Notes: generated by a model from the letters alone, not told the origin. Shown: positions 24,057 through 33,584, numbered from the stretch's first letter. The stretch is DNA of 64,000 nucleotides from Telluria antibiotica (GCF_011682055.1 NZ_JAAQOM010000001.1:434001-498000), one strand, 5' to 3'. Program-made: numbers and translations.

Positions 24057-26681
24057 TCAGTTCTTCCAGTTCAGCGCCAGCCCGAACGTACGGTCGTAAC
24101 GGCGCGTATCGCGTGGATACAGCCGCTGGTCGGTCCAGTAATCGACATACTGGAAGTTCAGCAGGTTGGTGCCGGTCAGAGTGACCGACAGGTTCGGCGT
24201 GAACTTGTAGCTCAGTGAGCCATCCAGCGTGGACATTGGCGCAGCAATCAAATCGCGCGCCGGCGCGTTGCCCGAATTGCTCGGGTGATCGCCGTAGACT
24301 TCGACGAACTTCGAGCGCCAGTTATAGGCGAGGCGCGCCGAAACGCCTGCCCTTTCATACAGCGCGACCAAGTTGTACGAATTCTTTGACATGCCACTGA
24401 ACGGCTTGCCCTGCAACCCCGGCACGATGGATGACGTCAGGCCCCCTTCCATATAACTGGCATTCGCCTCCATGCCGAAGCCGCCCAGCCAGCCCGGCAG
24501 CCTGTCGTAGAACTGGCGGTACGACATTTCCAGGCCCTGCAAATGGCCTTTGTCGGTATTGAACGGACGGCTGGTGTCGTACTTGATGCCCTGGAACATT
24601 TCGGGCACCGATTTGTTGATGATGTAGCCGTCGAAGTTATGCCGGAATACTGTCACGCCAAGCATGCCGGTCGGGGCGAAATACCATTCCAGCGCCGTAT
24701 CCAGGTTCTGGCCGGTGAATGGCTTCAGGTTCGGATTGCCGCCACTGGCCGTCGCCTGCACTGTCGTGCCGTTCGCCGCGACGTAGGCCGTACCCGGATT
24801 GAGCTGTGCAAAGCTCGGACGCGTCAGCGTCTTCGCATAGGCAACGCGCGCGATGACATCATGCGGCAGCCTGGCCTTGAAGTTCGCGCTCGGCAGCACG
24901 TTGGTGCCGCTCGCGCTGACCGGCGTCTCCACGTACTGGCCGTTGACCTGGCTCTTGCCGATCAGGTCGGAATCGGTCCGCGTCACACGCACGCCCAGCA
25001 GACCGTCAACGGGAATGGCGCCGACATCGAAGCCGATCTTGCTCGACACGTACATCGACACGTTCTTTTCGACGTCCTTGAAGAACGACCCCGGATCGAG
25101 TCCCTTGGCGGCCGGGTTGCCCGTCACCGCCTGCCGAACCGTCGCGGTATCGTCCAGCAAATAGCTCGCGCATGGCGTGTACCAGGTCTGCGTGCCGTAA
25201 TCGCGCGACAACGTCGGCGTGTTGCAGGTCATGGCAGGCAGCGTCGATGCCTTGACGTTATTCGGCGCTGAAACGCTGCCCTCGAACGACTTGATTGACT
25301 CCGCGGTGCGGCGGTTGGCGCGCACGCCGGCCAGGAATTCCTTGAACAAGCCGTCGTTCGCCGGCGTAAAAATGGCGTCCGAGCGGAAGTCGGTCGAACT
25401 CCCCTTGTCGTTGCCGTAACGGTCGAACAACTGCAACAGGTTGATATTGGCCGCATTGCCGATATCGAAACCGCTGTATTTCACGTACGCGCCGCCGTCG
25501 ACGTTGGTCTTGCCATACGCGTTCGGAACGTTGGTGATCACGTCCAGGATCGGATTGCGCCAGACGTATTTCGAGTCGGTATGCGCCAGTTCGGAGGTCA
25601 GACGCAACCCGGGCGCGACCCGCCACTTCGCACCAAGGGCGACCTGGGACGTCTTGTTGTCCGCGTAGCGTGCCTGCGTCGACAGGATCGTGTTGGCGTT
25701 CTGCGATGTCACCGTATCGACTTCCTTGGTGCCGGGAATCATGGTGGCGCTGCTGCTGCTGGCCCAGAAGGGAAAGCCCACCAGCAGGTCGGTCTGGTCG
25801 TTACCCTGGAAATGGGACGCAAGGCCCTCGGCGTAGAATTCCAGGTCGGCGTTGGGCTTGTACTGCGCGGCGAAATTGGCGGCCGTGCGTTTACGCTTGC
25901 CGTAGATCGTCTGCAGCCCCAATACGTCCGGACCGGTCGCGCCTGCCCCGAGCCAGTCCTTGGAGATCGGGAAAGACTGGAAGCTGCGCTCTTCCCAGTA
26001 ATCGCTCTTCACGTACGACAGACCGACCAGCGCGCCGAACTCGCCGGCATCCGTCTTCCAGCGATTCGAGAACAGGGCGTTCGCGTCCGGGTTGGTACGG
26101 TGCGCCTTGTCCAGGTGGCGCGCGCCCGCATTCACGCTGACGGTGGCTCCCTTGAAGTCGAACGGGCGGTTGGTGCGCACGTCGATCACGCCGGCGATAC
26201 CGCCTTCGAGCAATTCCGCGCTCTGCGATTTGTACACATCCACGCGCTGCAGCATTGACGATGGAATGTCCGCCAACTGGATATAGCGGCCGGTCGTCGT
26301 GAACATTTCACGGCCGTTGAGCAGCGTCGAAATCCCCGGCAGGCCGCGGATCAACACCGAATTGGCTTCGCCGGCGTCGCGCCGGACCTGGATGCCGGTG
26401 ACGCGCGCCAGCGTCTCGGCCACGTTCGTATCCGGGAATTTGCCGATATCGTCCGCGACGATCGAGTCGACGACGTTGTCGGCATCCTGTTTGATTTTCT
26501 GCGCCGTTTGCGCGGCCCGGCGCACGCCGGTGACCACCACGACGGTTTTCCCTTCCACTTGTGGCGCGTCGGCCGGGGCAGCTTCCTGTGACCACGCCGG
26601 GGCGCTGCCAAGGACGCCGGCCGACGCGAGTGCGGCCACGGTCACCTTGAGCGCGAAAGGCGCCGTTGTGTTTCTTTTCAT
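24057..26681 (-). CDS. TonB-dependent outer-membrane receptor for oligosaccharides
   Basis: The 874-residue protein has a signal peptide ending SAPAWSQEA and a plug domain (DNVVDSIVADDIGKFPDTNV; RVTGIQVRRDAGEANSVLIRG). The 22-strand barrel closes with RTFGLALNWKN. The IVADDIGKFPDxNVAE signature marks the proteobacterial TonB receptors linked to carbohydrate use. It stands among two GH43 enzymes, a GH2 enzyme and a LacI regulator and has LacI-type operators upstream. Import of arabino- or galacto-oligosaccharides released outside the cell is the likely role. Confidence 0.93.
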   Translation of the reverse strand: MKRNTTAPFALKVTVAALASAGVLGSAPAWSQEAAPADAPQVEGKTVVVVTGVRRAAQTAQKIKQDADNVVDSIVADDIGKFPDTNVAETLARVTGIQVRRDAGEANSVLIRGLPGISTLLNGREMFTTTGRYIQLADIPSSMLQRVDVYKSQSAELLEGGIAGVIDVRTNRPFDFKGATVSVNAGARHLDKAHRTNPDANALFSNRWKTDAGEFGALVGLSYVKSDYWEERSFQSFPISKDWLGAGATGPDVLGLQTIYGKRKRTAANFAAQYKPNADLEFYAEGLASHFQGNDQTDLLVGFPFWASSSSATMIPGTKEVDTVTSQNANTILSTQARYADNKTSQVALGAKWRVAPGLRLTSELAHTDSKYVWRNPILDVITNVPNAYGKTNVDGGAYVKYSGFDIGNAANINLLQLFDRYGNDKGSSTDFRSDAIFTPANDGLFKEFLAGVRANRRTAESIKSFEGSVSAPNNVKASTLPAMTCNTPTLSRDYGTQTWYTPCASYLLDDTATVRQAVTGNPAAKGLDPGSFFKDVEKNVSMYVSSKIGFDVGAIPVDGLLGVRVTRTDSDLIGKSQVNGQYVETPVSASGTNVLPSANFKARLPHDVIARVAYAKTLTRPSFAQLNPGTAYVAANGTTVQATASGGNPNLKPFTGQNLDTALEWYFAPTGMLGVTVFRHNFDGYIINKSVPEMFQGIKYDTSRPFNTDKGHLQGLEMSYRQFYDRLPGWLGGFGMEANASYMEGGLTSSIVPGLQGKPFSGMSKNSYNLVALYERAGVSARLAYNWRSKFVEVYGDHPSNSGNAPARDLIAAPMSTLDGSLSYKFTPNLSVTLTGTNLLNFQYVDYWTDQRLYPRDTRRYDRTFGLALNWKN

Positions 26682-26739
26682 CTTATGTCTCCTGAAGTTT
26701 TTTACTGTTATCGATCGAACCTGGACAATTACGCCGATT

Positions 26740-26819
26740 GGTTTATCGTTAAACCAGATTGCGCAAAAAAAATGGACGTTGCATGTCCGGTCGGAACGAA
26801 TTTTAGTTTAACGTAAAAC
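26740..26819. promoter_or_regulatory. Pair of LacI-type operators before the TonB receptor gene
   Basis: GGTTTATCGTTAAACC at 26740-26755 (7 of 8 pairs) and GTTTAACGTAAAAC at 26806-26819 (6 of 7 pairs) stand 60 and 125 bp before the receptor start. Centres are about 65 bp apart, near six helical turns, which would allow a dimer-of-dimers loop. The motif is the same as at the lacI-family gene. Confidence 0.68.
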
Positions 26820-26968
26820 CAAAACGCAAGAAGAATCGCGGCATCCTCCACCCCCCGTGGTTTTTTGGCTTGGTCTCGACGGCGTCCGTGCCGAAGAACG
26901 CAGGCATGGCTGTGCGGCGCGCCCGCCACGTTGCGCAACTTGTTGACCAATCGCGTTTCTGATCCTGC

Positions 26969-28069
26969 TCACTTGCCCGCGAAGACTTTCTGCTCGAATG
27001 GCTCCATCTGGAATTTGGTTTTGGTCGGCGTGACGGTCGGCCAGCCGTCGGCGTCCATGTAAAGAGGCTTGATGTTGAGTACCGAGTTGTAATCGAACGC
27101 CTTGGTGTAGGCGTGATAGACCAGATAGGTGGTGTCGCCTTCCGAGTAGATGCCGTTATGCCCGCGACCGGGTTCATTTTCGTCGCCCGCCAGCAACAGC
27201 GAATACTTGTCGTCGACCCAACTGCCGCCGTCCTTGGCCAAATAAGGCCCGGTGATCGTCCTGGAGCGACCCATCACAATCTGGTAGGTGCTGTTCGCGC
27301 CGCTGCAGCAGATGCCGCGCGAGGCGAAGATGTAGTAGTACTGCGGGTCCTTGATCAGGAATACGCCTTCGCCGAGCGACTTCGTGAGGACGGTGGGCGT
27401 CGGCGTTTCGGACAGCAGTTTGCCGGTTTTACGATCGAGTTCGACCATCCGCAAGCCGGACTTGAAGGAACCGTACAGCAGGTACTCCCTGCCGTCCTTG
27501 TCGAGGAACGCGTTCGGGTCGATGACGTTGACGCCTTCGCCGCCATTTTTGTACGAAATGACCTGACCCTGGTCTTCCCATTTATAAGCCGGGTCTGACG
27601 GATCCAGCGTGGTATTGGTGGCTAGGCCGATGCTGGAATTGAAGTTCATCCAGGCCGATACCGCGTAGTACATCCAGTACTTGCCGTCGTGCCAGGAGAT
27701 ATCGGGTGCCCAGATCTGGGCGCCTTGCGGGATATCCTTGCTCCACCAACCGAGCTTGACGCCCTCCGGGAATACGGCACCGGCATTCGTCCAGGTGGTC
27801 ATGTCCTTCGACGTTTTGATGCCGGTAAAAGTGCCGAACACGTAATAGGTATCGCCGCCCTTGATCATGACTGGATCGTGCACGCCAAGAGCACCTTTGA
27901 GGCCCCCGCTTTCGATGTAGTCCGGCAATGATTTATCGGCCACGACAGGGACGGCATTGGCCATCGGTACGGTCACGGCGCCGCTTGTGCTGCCACCGCA
28001 AGCGGCGAGCAGAAGTATGGGGAACAAACGGATGGCCAAACGGAGTGTGTTGGAGGAATTTTTCGTCAT
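26969..28069 (-). CDS. GH43 arabinan endo-1,5-alpha-L-arabinosidase-like lipoprotein
   Basis: The 366-residue protein has a lipoprotein signal (RLFPILLLAACGG, lipobox LAAC). GH43 motifs follow: GVHDPVMIKGGDTYYVFGT (base Asp), NVIDPNAFLDKDG (pKa-modulating Asp) and SLGEGVFLIKDPQYYYIFAS (acid Glu), with ICCSGANSTYQIVMGRS as in arabinanases. It would act at the cell surface or in the periplasm on arabinan fragments. It is a distinct paralogue of the GH43 at 21251-22642, sharing CCSGANSTY but lacking the lectin domain. Paired LacI-type operators lie 65-100 bp upstream. Confidence 0.9.
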   Translation of the reverse strand: MTKNSSNTLRLAIRLFPILLLAACGGSTSGAVTVPMANAVPVVADKSLPDYIESGGLKGALGVHDPVMIKGGDTYYVFGTFTGIKTSKDMTTWTNAGAVFPEGVKLGWWSKDIPQGAQIWAPDISWHDGKYWMYYAVSAWMNFNSSIGLATNTTLDPSDPAYKWEDQGQVISYKNGGEGVNVIDPNAFLDKDGREYLLYGSFKSGLRMVELDRKTGKLLSETPTPTVLTKSLGEGVFLIKDPQYYYIFASRGICCSGANSTYQIVMGRSRTITGPYLAKDGGSWVDDKYSLLLAGDENEPGRGHNGIYSEGDTTYLVYHAYTKAFDYNSVLNIKPLYMDADGWPTVTPTKTKFQMEPFEQKVFAGK

Positions 28070-28133
28070 TCGCGTGGATCTTTCTCAAGCGTGGGGAAGC
28101 GAAGCCAGCAAGCCACGGCCGGGTCGCTGTGAG

Positions 28134-28170
28134 TTTAACGTTAAATCAAACGCAGTTTAGCGTAAAACTG
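28134..28170. promoter_or_regulatory. Pair of LacI-type operators before the GH43 lipoprotein gene
   Basis: The perfect palindrome TTTAACGTTAAA at 28134-28145, identical to that before the lacI-family gene, is followed by CAGTTTAGCGTAAAACTG at 28153-28170 (7 of 9 pairs). Centres are 22 bp apart, two helical turns. The remainder of the 28070-28378 gap shows nothing I can support. Confidence 0.7.
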
Positions 28171-28378
28171 CATTTAAAAAAATCCCCTGGAGCTGACCGG
28201 TGACCCGGCGCCGACCAGAGCAGGGAACGTCGTGGATCGACCGCGTGGTATCAGTGGCCCGGATTGGACAGCAAGGCGTCATGCTTCGTTCAACGTCACC
28301 GACGAACGGGATCGACACACCCCACGCTCTGGCAATCGCGGTGTCGCGTGGTCAAGTTTCTTGAGCAAAAACAGGGCG

Positions 28379-30676
28379 TCAAACTGGCGGCACGACGTTT
28401 TCGCTCCGGTAGCGCGCCACGAAGGCCGCCAGTTCCTTCGAATGGTAGCCCTGCGCGAGCGTACGCACGCGCGCCGCGAACGGCGCATAGGCCGGCTCAA
28501 GCGCCTGCAGGCAATTGGCCCATTCCCGGATCTCGCGCATGCTTCCGATGCGCGCCAGGCGCCAGAGCACTTCGATCTCTTCGGCTGGCGGGCCGACCAG
28601 GTCGGCGCTGTCGGCAGCTTCCAGCCTAGCCGGTTCCAGCGTCGGTTTGCCGATGATCCAGTTCAGCGACAACTGCTTGCCGATGGTGCGAAGCAAGGCG
28701 TCGTGTTCGACCGGCTTGGCAAGGAACGCGGTGGCGCCGGCCTCCAAGCTCCTAAGTTCGTCTTCAGCGCCGATGCTGGCGGTCACGGCGATAATCGGGA
28801 TAGCGCCCCAGCCCGGCATCCGGCGTATCTGCCGCGTCGTCTCGTTGCCATCCATTACCGGCATCATGACGTCCATCAGGATCAGGTCCGGCCTGAAGCT
28901 GTCGAGCAGGACCAGGCATTCGAGGCCATTCGTGGCGGAAGCCACGATGAAGCCGGCGTCCTGCAGCAGGTCCAGCATCATCGCGCGGTTCTGCGGCACG
29001 TCGTCGACGACAAGCAAGCGCTTGCGCTCCCCTTCATAGCCCGTCAGCGTGTCCTGCGGCTGCACGGCGGCCGGGCTGCAGGTCGCCACCGGTATGGTGA
29101 TGTCGAACCAGAATGTGCTGCCCTTGCCCGGTTTGCTAGCGACCTCGATCGTGCCACCCATGAGGTGCACCAGTTGCTGGCTGATGGCCAGCCCAAGTCC
29201 GGTGCCGCCCTCGCGCCGCCGCGTGGTGGCCACCTGTTCGAACGGCTGGAAAATGCGCCCGAGCTGTTGCGCGGTCATGCCGATGCCGCTGTCGGCCACT
29301 TCGAAGCGCAGTCGCGCGGTGGCCTCGCCGTCCTGGCCCTCGGGCACCTCGGCCGCAGAGGCCGGCAGCACCCGTAGAGAGACTGTGCCGCTATCGGTGA
29401 ATTTCACCGCATTGCCCAGCAGGTTGAGCAAGACCTGGCGCAGCCGCGTTTCGTCGACCGTCACCGCGGCCGGCAGACCTGGCGCGAGTTCATGGTTGAA
29501 TGCCAGGCCCTTCTCTTCGGCCTTGACGCGCATGATGTTGGCCAGGACCTGCAGGAAGACGCGGAGGTTGACGGCGGCCGGATGCAGCGTCATCTTGCCG
29601 GCCTCGACCCGCGCAAGGTCGAGGATGTCGTTGATGAGGGTGAGCAGGTGCTGGCCGCTCTCGTGGATGGTCGCGAGGCCGGACGCTTGACGTTTGGTCA
29701 GGGACTGGGGATCGCGTCCGAGCAGCTGGGTATAGCCGATGATGGCGTTGAGTGGGGTTCGCAATTCGTGGCTCATCTGCGCCAGGAAATTGCTTCTCTG
29801 GCGCGCCAGCGCGACGGCCTCGGCCAGCCCCCTTTCGCGCGCCGCCTCGGCTTCCTTGCGCTCCCGCTCGATGGCGGCCAGTTGTTCCAGGCGAGTATTG
29901 CTGGCCAACACGTTGGAGCGGAAGTGCAAGAGTCCCAGAATCAGGCCGAAAATACCGGCGGCGATCCATGCGAACACCAGCCAGGTCAGAAGGACGGTTT
30001 TCGAGATCCATTTCCCGCGAAACTCGATCTTGCGCATTTCGAGCGTTACGACTTGCCCAGCGGCACTGTTTTCGCTCGCCTCCAGTTCTACGACCGTGAC
30101 ATGATCGAGCCGGGGATCGCTCTTGGACAGCGGGATGTGGCGTTGGAATTGCCACCAGTCGGCGGTGCGCACTGCATCCATCGGGATCGCGAATCCGGGC
30201 TCGGCGGGAACATCGATGAGCGCTTCGTTGAACCGCTGGGCATCCCAACCGCCCCGCGCGGCGAACTCCGGTTCGAAATTCAGCAGGTGCAGCTTGACGA
30301 TATGCCGACCGCGACCCGAATAGCGAATGTCGAATGCAATCGAGTCGTACCCAGTCAGATCGATGCCCTTGTCCGGCCCGCCTACCTGGAACTGCAAGTC
30401 GCAGAACGGATATTCGATGGTTGGCCCCAGATAGCAACGCATGATGATTGCATCTTGAGTGATGGTCAATGAAGCGACCGAACTGCCGCCCGTGGGGATG
30501 CCGCGCGGGGCGGTGCGGTCATCGTTCACCACGACGCCATACGGGTGCTGCGGGGAGATCTCGAGGGTGCGCGTCATCCCGTAGTGCTGCCAGACCAGCA
30601 GGACGGGGGTCGCCAGCAGCAGGAGGGCGATCAGGACGTAACCGATCCTGGTTGCACGGGAGAGCCATCGCTTCAT
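28379..30676 (-). CDS. Hybrid sensor histidine kinase, tandem copy 1
   Basis: The 765-residue kinase has a first membrane helix (residues about 10-30) and a 210-residue periplasmic sensor region with a beta-sandwich look (YDSIAFDIRYSGRGRHIVKL). A second helix follows near 250-272 and a short coiled coil. Then come HisKA (MSHELRTPLNAIIGY, phospho-His), an ATPase domain (LLNLLGNAVKFTD; GIGMTAQQLGRIFQPFEQ; GTGLGLAISQQL), a receiver (DLILMDVMMPVMDG, phospho-Asp) and a 100-residue helical tail. It is an almost complete repeat of the next gene, including its upstream region. No partner response regulator is adjacent. Proximity to the arabinan genes suggests sugar or cell-wall-polymer sensing, which is inference. 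Confidence 0.93.
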   Translation of the reverse strand: MKRWLSRATRIGYVLIALLLLATPVLLVWQHYGMTRTLEISPQHPYGVVVNDDRTAPRGIPTGGSSVASLTITQDAIIMRCYLGPTIEYPFCDLQFQVGGPDKGIDLTGYDSIAFDIRYSGRGRHIVKLHLLNFEPEFAARGGWDAQRFNEALIDVPAEPGFAIPMDAVRTADWWQFQRHIPLSKSDPRLDHVTVVELEASENSAAGQVVTLEMRKIEFRGKWISKTVLLTWLVFAWIAAGIFGLILGLLHFRSNVLASNTRLEQLAAIERERKEAEAARERGLAEAVALARQRSNFLAQMSHELRTPLNAIIGYTQLLGRDPQSLTKRQASGLATIHESGQHLLTLINDILDLARVEAGKMTLHPAAVNLRVFLQVLANIMRVKAEEKGLAFNHELAPGLPAAVTVDETRLRQVLLNLLGNAVKFTDSGTVSLRVLPASAAEVPEGQDGEATARLRFEVADSGIGMTAQQLGRIFQPFEQVATTRRREGGTGLGLAISQQLVHLMGGTIEVASKPGKGSTFWFDITIPVATCSPAAVQPQDTLTGYEGERKRLLVVDDVPQNRAMMLDLLQDAGFIVASATNGLECLVLLDSFRPDLILMDVMMPVMDGNETTRQIRRMPGWGAIPIIAVTASIGAEDELRSLEAGATAFLAKPVEHDALLRTIGKQLSLNWIIGKPTLEPARLEAADSADLVGPPAEEIEVLWRLARIGSMREIREWANCLQALEPAYAPFAARVRTLAQGYHSKELAAFVARYRSENVVPPV

Positions 30677-30698
30677 GTGAGTACCGACGGGAAATCGG

Positions 30699-30728
30699 AT
30701 AATGCGGATTCAGTATATACCCAAGCAA
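30699..30728 (-). promoter_or_regulatory. Promoter candidate of kinase copy 1
   Basis: On the minus strand TTGCTT and CATTAT are separated by 18 bp, with CATTAT about 23 bp before the ATG. The same block occurs before kinase copy 2 with TATTAT, so it belongs to the duplicated unit. Confidence 0.35.
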
Positions 30729-30775
30729 TACATGACCGGTCACCCACAGCCGAAAGCTTGGACACCAGCCGCGCG

Positions 30776-33064
30776 TCACGCCCGCGGCACCGCGTCCTTG
30801 GCGCGGAAGCGCGCGACGAAAGCCACCAGTTGCTTCGAATGGTAGCCCTGCGCCAGCGTGTCCAGGCGGCTCGCGAACGATGCATAGGCCGGATCGAGCC
30901 CCCGCAGGTAGACGGCCCGCTCGCGGATCTGCCGCATATTGCCGATCAGCACGATCTGCCACAGTTCCTCGATCTCTTCGGCCGGCGGGCCGGCCATGCC
31001 GGCTTCGTCCGTTTCGGCCGGGGCGAATGCCTGGGGCGCCGGCCGCTCGGTGATCCACTTCAGCGACAACAGCCTGCCGACTGTGCGCAGCAGGACGCCC
31101 AGGTCGATCGGCTTGGCGAGGAAAGCGTTGGCGCCTGCGTCCATGCTCTTGCGTTCGTCTTCCGCGCTGGCGCTGGCGGTCACGGCGATGATCGGGACGG
31201 TGCTCCATCCCGGCGTCCGGCGAATCTGCCGCGTCGTCTCGTTGCCATCCATGACCGGCATCATGACGTCCAACAGGATCAGGTCAGGCTTGAAACTGTC
31301 GAGCAGGGCCACGCACTCCAGGCCGTTCGTGGCCGCGCCCACGATGAAGCCGGCGTCCTGCAGCAGGTCCAGCATCATCGCACGGTTCTGCGACACGTCG
31401 TCGACGACGAGCAGGCGCTTGCTTTCGCCTTCATAGCCCACGAGCGTGTCTTGCGGTTGAACGGCGCCCGGACCGCTGGCAGCCACCGGCACGTCGATCT
31501 CGAACCAGAACGTACTCCCCTTGCCGGCATCGCTCACGACGTCGATATGGCCGCCCATGAGACGCACGAGTTGCTGGCTGATCGCCAGGCCCAGGCCCGT
31601 GCCGCCCTCGCGCCGCTGCGCACTCGCCACTTGTTCGAACGGCTGGAAGATGCGCCCGAGCTGTTGCGCGTTCATGCCGATGCCGCTGTCGGCCACTTCG
31701 AAACGCAGCCGCGCGGTGGGCTGCCCATCTGGCGCATCGGTGGTTGGCGCGGGCAGCACCCTCATGCAGACTTTCCCGCTGTCGGTGAATTTCACGGCAT
31801 TGCCCAGTAGGTTAAGCAGCACCTGGCGTAGCCGTGTTTCGTCGATCGTCACCGCGGCCGGAAGGCCGGGCGCGAGTTCGCAGCTGAACGTCAGACTCTT
31901 TTCCTCGGCCTTGACGCGCATGATGTTGGAGAGCACTTGCAGGAAGGCGCCGAGATCGACGGCGGCCGGATGCAATGTCATCTTCCCGGCTTCGACCCGG
32001 GCCAGGTCGAGGATATCGTTGATCAGCGTGAGCAGATGCTGGGCGCTCTCCTGGATCGTCGCCAGACTGGATGCCAGCCGTTCGGTCAAGTGCCGGCGGT
32101 CGCGTGCGAGCAGCTGGGCATAGCCGATGATCGCGTTGAGCGGGGTGCGCAATTCATGGCTCATCTGCGCGAGGAAACTGCTGCGCTGGCGTGCCAGGGC
32201 GACGGCCTCGGCCATCGCCGTTTCGCGCGCTGCCGCGGCTTCCTTGCGTTCCCGGTCGATGGCGGCCAGTTGCTCGAGGCGGGTCTTGTTGGCTAACAGG
32301 TTGGAGCGGTAGTGAAGCAGGCCCAGCGAGAGGCCGAGGATGCCGCAGGCGATCCATGCGGACACGAGCCAGATCAGAAGGGTCGTCTTCGATATCCACT
32401 TTCCGCGGAACTCGATCTTCCGCAACTCGACCGTAACGACTTGCCCAGTGTCGTTGTAGTTGTCGGTCGACAGTTCGATGGTCGTGACGTGATCGAACCG
32501 GGCGTAGCTCTTGGATAGCGGGATCTGGCGTGAGTATTGCCACCAGTACGCGGTGCGCGCGGCACGCATCGGAGCCGTGAACCTGGTCTCGGCGGGTACG
32601 TCGATGAGCAATTCGTTGAACCGCTGCGAATTCCAGTCACTCAGCGTGGAAAATTCCGGTTCGAAATTCATGATATGAAGCTTGAGGGAATGTTGACCCC
32701 GGCCCGAATAACGCATGTCGAATGCGATCGAGTCGTAACCGGACATGTCGATGCCCTTGACCGGATCGCCCATCAGGAACCGGAATTTGCAGAACGGATA
32801 TCTTGCCGCCGCGCCCAGATAGCAACGCATAATGAAGGCATCCCGGGTGACGGTCAGGGAAGCGACCGAATTGCCATATGAGCGGTTGCCACCCGTCGTG
32901 TCGCGGTCGTCGGTCACCGTGACGCCGTACGGGTGCTGCGGGGAAATCTCGAGGGTGCGCGTCATCCCGTAGTGCTGCCAGACCAGCAGGACGGGTGTCG
33001 CCAGCAGCAGGAGGACGATCAGGACGTAACCGATCCTGGTCGCACGGGAGAGCCATAGCTTCAT
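30776..33064 (-). CDS. Hybrid sensor histidine kinase, tandem copy 2
   Basis: The 762-residue paralogue has the same order of parts as copy 1: helix, periplasmic beta-sandwich-like region, helix, coiled coil, HisKA (MSHELRTPLNAIIGY), ATPase (GTGLGLAISQQL), receiver (DLILLDVMMPVMDG) and helical tail ending YHSKQLVAFVARFRAKD. The N-terminal 50 and kinase core residues are nearly identical to copy 1. The periplasmic region differs more (MRCYLGAAARYPFCKFRFLM versus MRCYLGPTIEYPFCDLQFQV), so ligand ranges may have diverged. About 100 bp separate the two genes, and a 22-codon remnant of a third copy lies upstream. Confidence 0.93.
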   Translation of the reverse strand: MKLWLSRATRIGYVLIVLLLLATPVLLVWQHYGMTRTLEISPQHPYGVTVTDDRDTTGGNRSYGNSVASLTVTRDAFIMRCYLGAAARYPFCKFRFLMGDPVKGIDMSGYDSIAFDMRYSGRGQHSLKLHIMNFEPEFSTLSDWNSQRFNELLIDVPAETRFTAPMRAARTAYWWQYSRQIPLSKSYARFDHVTTIELSTDNYNDTGQVVTVELRKIEFRGKWISKTTLLIWLVSAWIACGILGLSLGLLHYRSNLLANKTRLEQLAAIDRERKEAAAARETAMAEAVALARQRSSFLAQMSHELRTPLNAIIGYAQLLARDRRHLTERLASSLATIQESAQHLLTLINDILDLARVEAGKMTLHPAAVDLGAFLQVLSNIMRVKAEEKSLTFSCELAPGLPAAVTIDETRLRQVLLNLLGNAVKFTDSGKVCMRVLPAPTTDAPDGQPTARLRFEVADSGIGMNAQQLGRIFQPFEQVASAQRREGGTGLGLAISQQLVRLMGGHIDVVSDAGKGSTFWFEIDVPVAASGPGAVQPQDTLVGYEGESKRLLVVDDVSQNRAMMLDLLQDAGFIVGAATNGLECVALLDSFKPDLILLDVMMPVMDGNETTRQIRRTPGWSTVPIIAVTASASAEDERKSMDAGANAFLAKPIDLGVLLRTVGRLLSLKWITERPAPQAFAPAETDEAGMAGPPAEEIEELWQIVLIGNMRQIRERAVYLRGLDPAYASFASRLDTLAQGYHSKQLVAFVARFRAKDAVPRA

Positions 33065-33086
33065 ATTCGTACCGACGGGAAATCGG

Positions 33087-33116
33087 ATAATACGGGTTCA
33101 GTATATACCCAAGCAA
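33087..33116 (-). promoter_or_regulatory. Promoter candidate of kinase copy 2
   Basis: On the minus strand TTGCTT, an 18-bp spacer and TATTAT lie 23 bp before the ATG at 33064. The block is duplicated before copy 1. Confidence 0.38.
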
Positions 33117-33169
33117 TACATGGCCAGCCAATTCATTGGTGAAAGATCGGCGACCAGCCGAGCGCCGCG

Positions 33170-33235
33170 CCGGGGCACCGCATTCTCGGTCCGGAAGCGC
33201 GCGGCGAAGGCCGCGAGTTGCTTGGAATGGTAGCC
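33170..33235 (-). pseudogene. 3'-terminal relic of a third tandem kinase copy
   Basis: Twenty-two codons (from GYHSKQLAAF to ENAVPR) match the last residues of both intact kinases, followed by the same intergenic pattern that separates copies 1 and 2. Nothing upstream of the relic resembles the rest of a kinase; it is joined to unrelated sequence leading to an IS110 fragment. An original array of at least three kinases was probably truncated, perhaps by the insertion sequence. Confidence 0.8.
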
Positions 33236-33309
33236 CGGCAGGAAACTTTGTATGGCTTCTATATGGACGCCTGCCTTTTGCAAGGTATTTTTCAGGTCTG
33301 TTCAGACGA

Positions 33310-33584
33310 GGAAAGTCGCTGTTCTACATCCGGCCTTGTGCGCGGCAAAGCCGCTGGCCCCCATGAAATCCGCTGGCCCACGCCTCATTCTCCTAACGGG
33401 CGCTGCGAGCCGCCGCATGCCTCCATGCCGACCAGGCAGGGAGCGCGGTTGGCGAACCACCGCAGGAACTGCGCGCGCTTGATCTGCTGGTTCATCACTT
33501 CGCCTGTTTCCTTGTCCACCGTGTACAGCTGGAACACGCTTTTGGCGTATCGACACCGACCACCGATTTGGGAGTAGCATTCAT
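33310..33584 (-). mobile_element. Remnant of an IS110-family element (5' part of the transposase, frameshifted)
   Basis: From ATG 33584 the minus strand encodes KSVVGVD, the opening strand of the IS110 DEDD recombinase. After a one-base shift near 33545 it continues VFQLYTVDKETGEVMNQQ, then FLRWFANRAPCLVGMEACGG, a hallmark of IS110 transposases (second acidic residue in GMEACGG). The frame then stops and similarity fades after some 90 codons of the roughly 340 expected. GGAGGATCCACATC before the ATG is a good ribosome site. The roughly 90 bp upstream could be the left non-coding end of the element. The stretch 33585-34031 holds no supportable gene. Confidence 0.75.

Noticed and set aside
28232-31810. 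Plus-strand frames opposite the hybrid kinases
   Set aside because: They repeat because the kinases repeat, not because they are genes; translations are His/Arg-rich with no domains.
33098-33283. A 61-codon minus-strand frame as a small gene
   Set aside because: Its recognisable part is the tail of a kinase copy, and the remainder is the duplicated intergenic sequence read through; it is treated as a relic.
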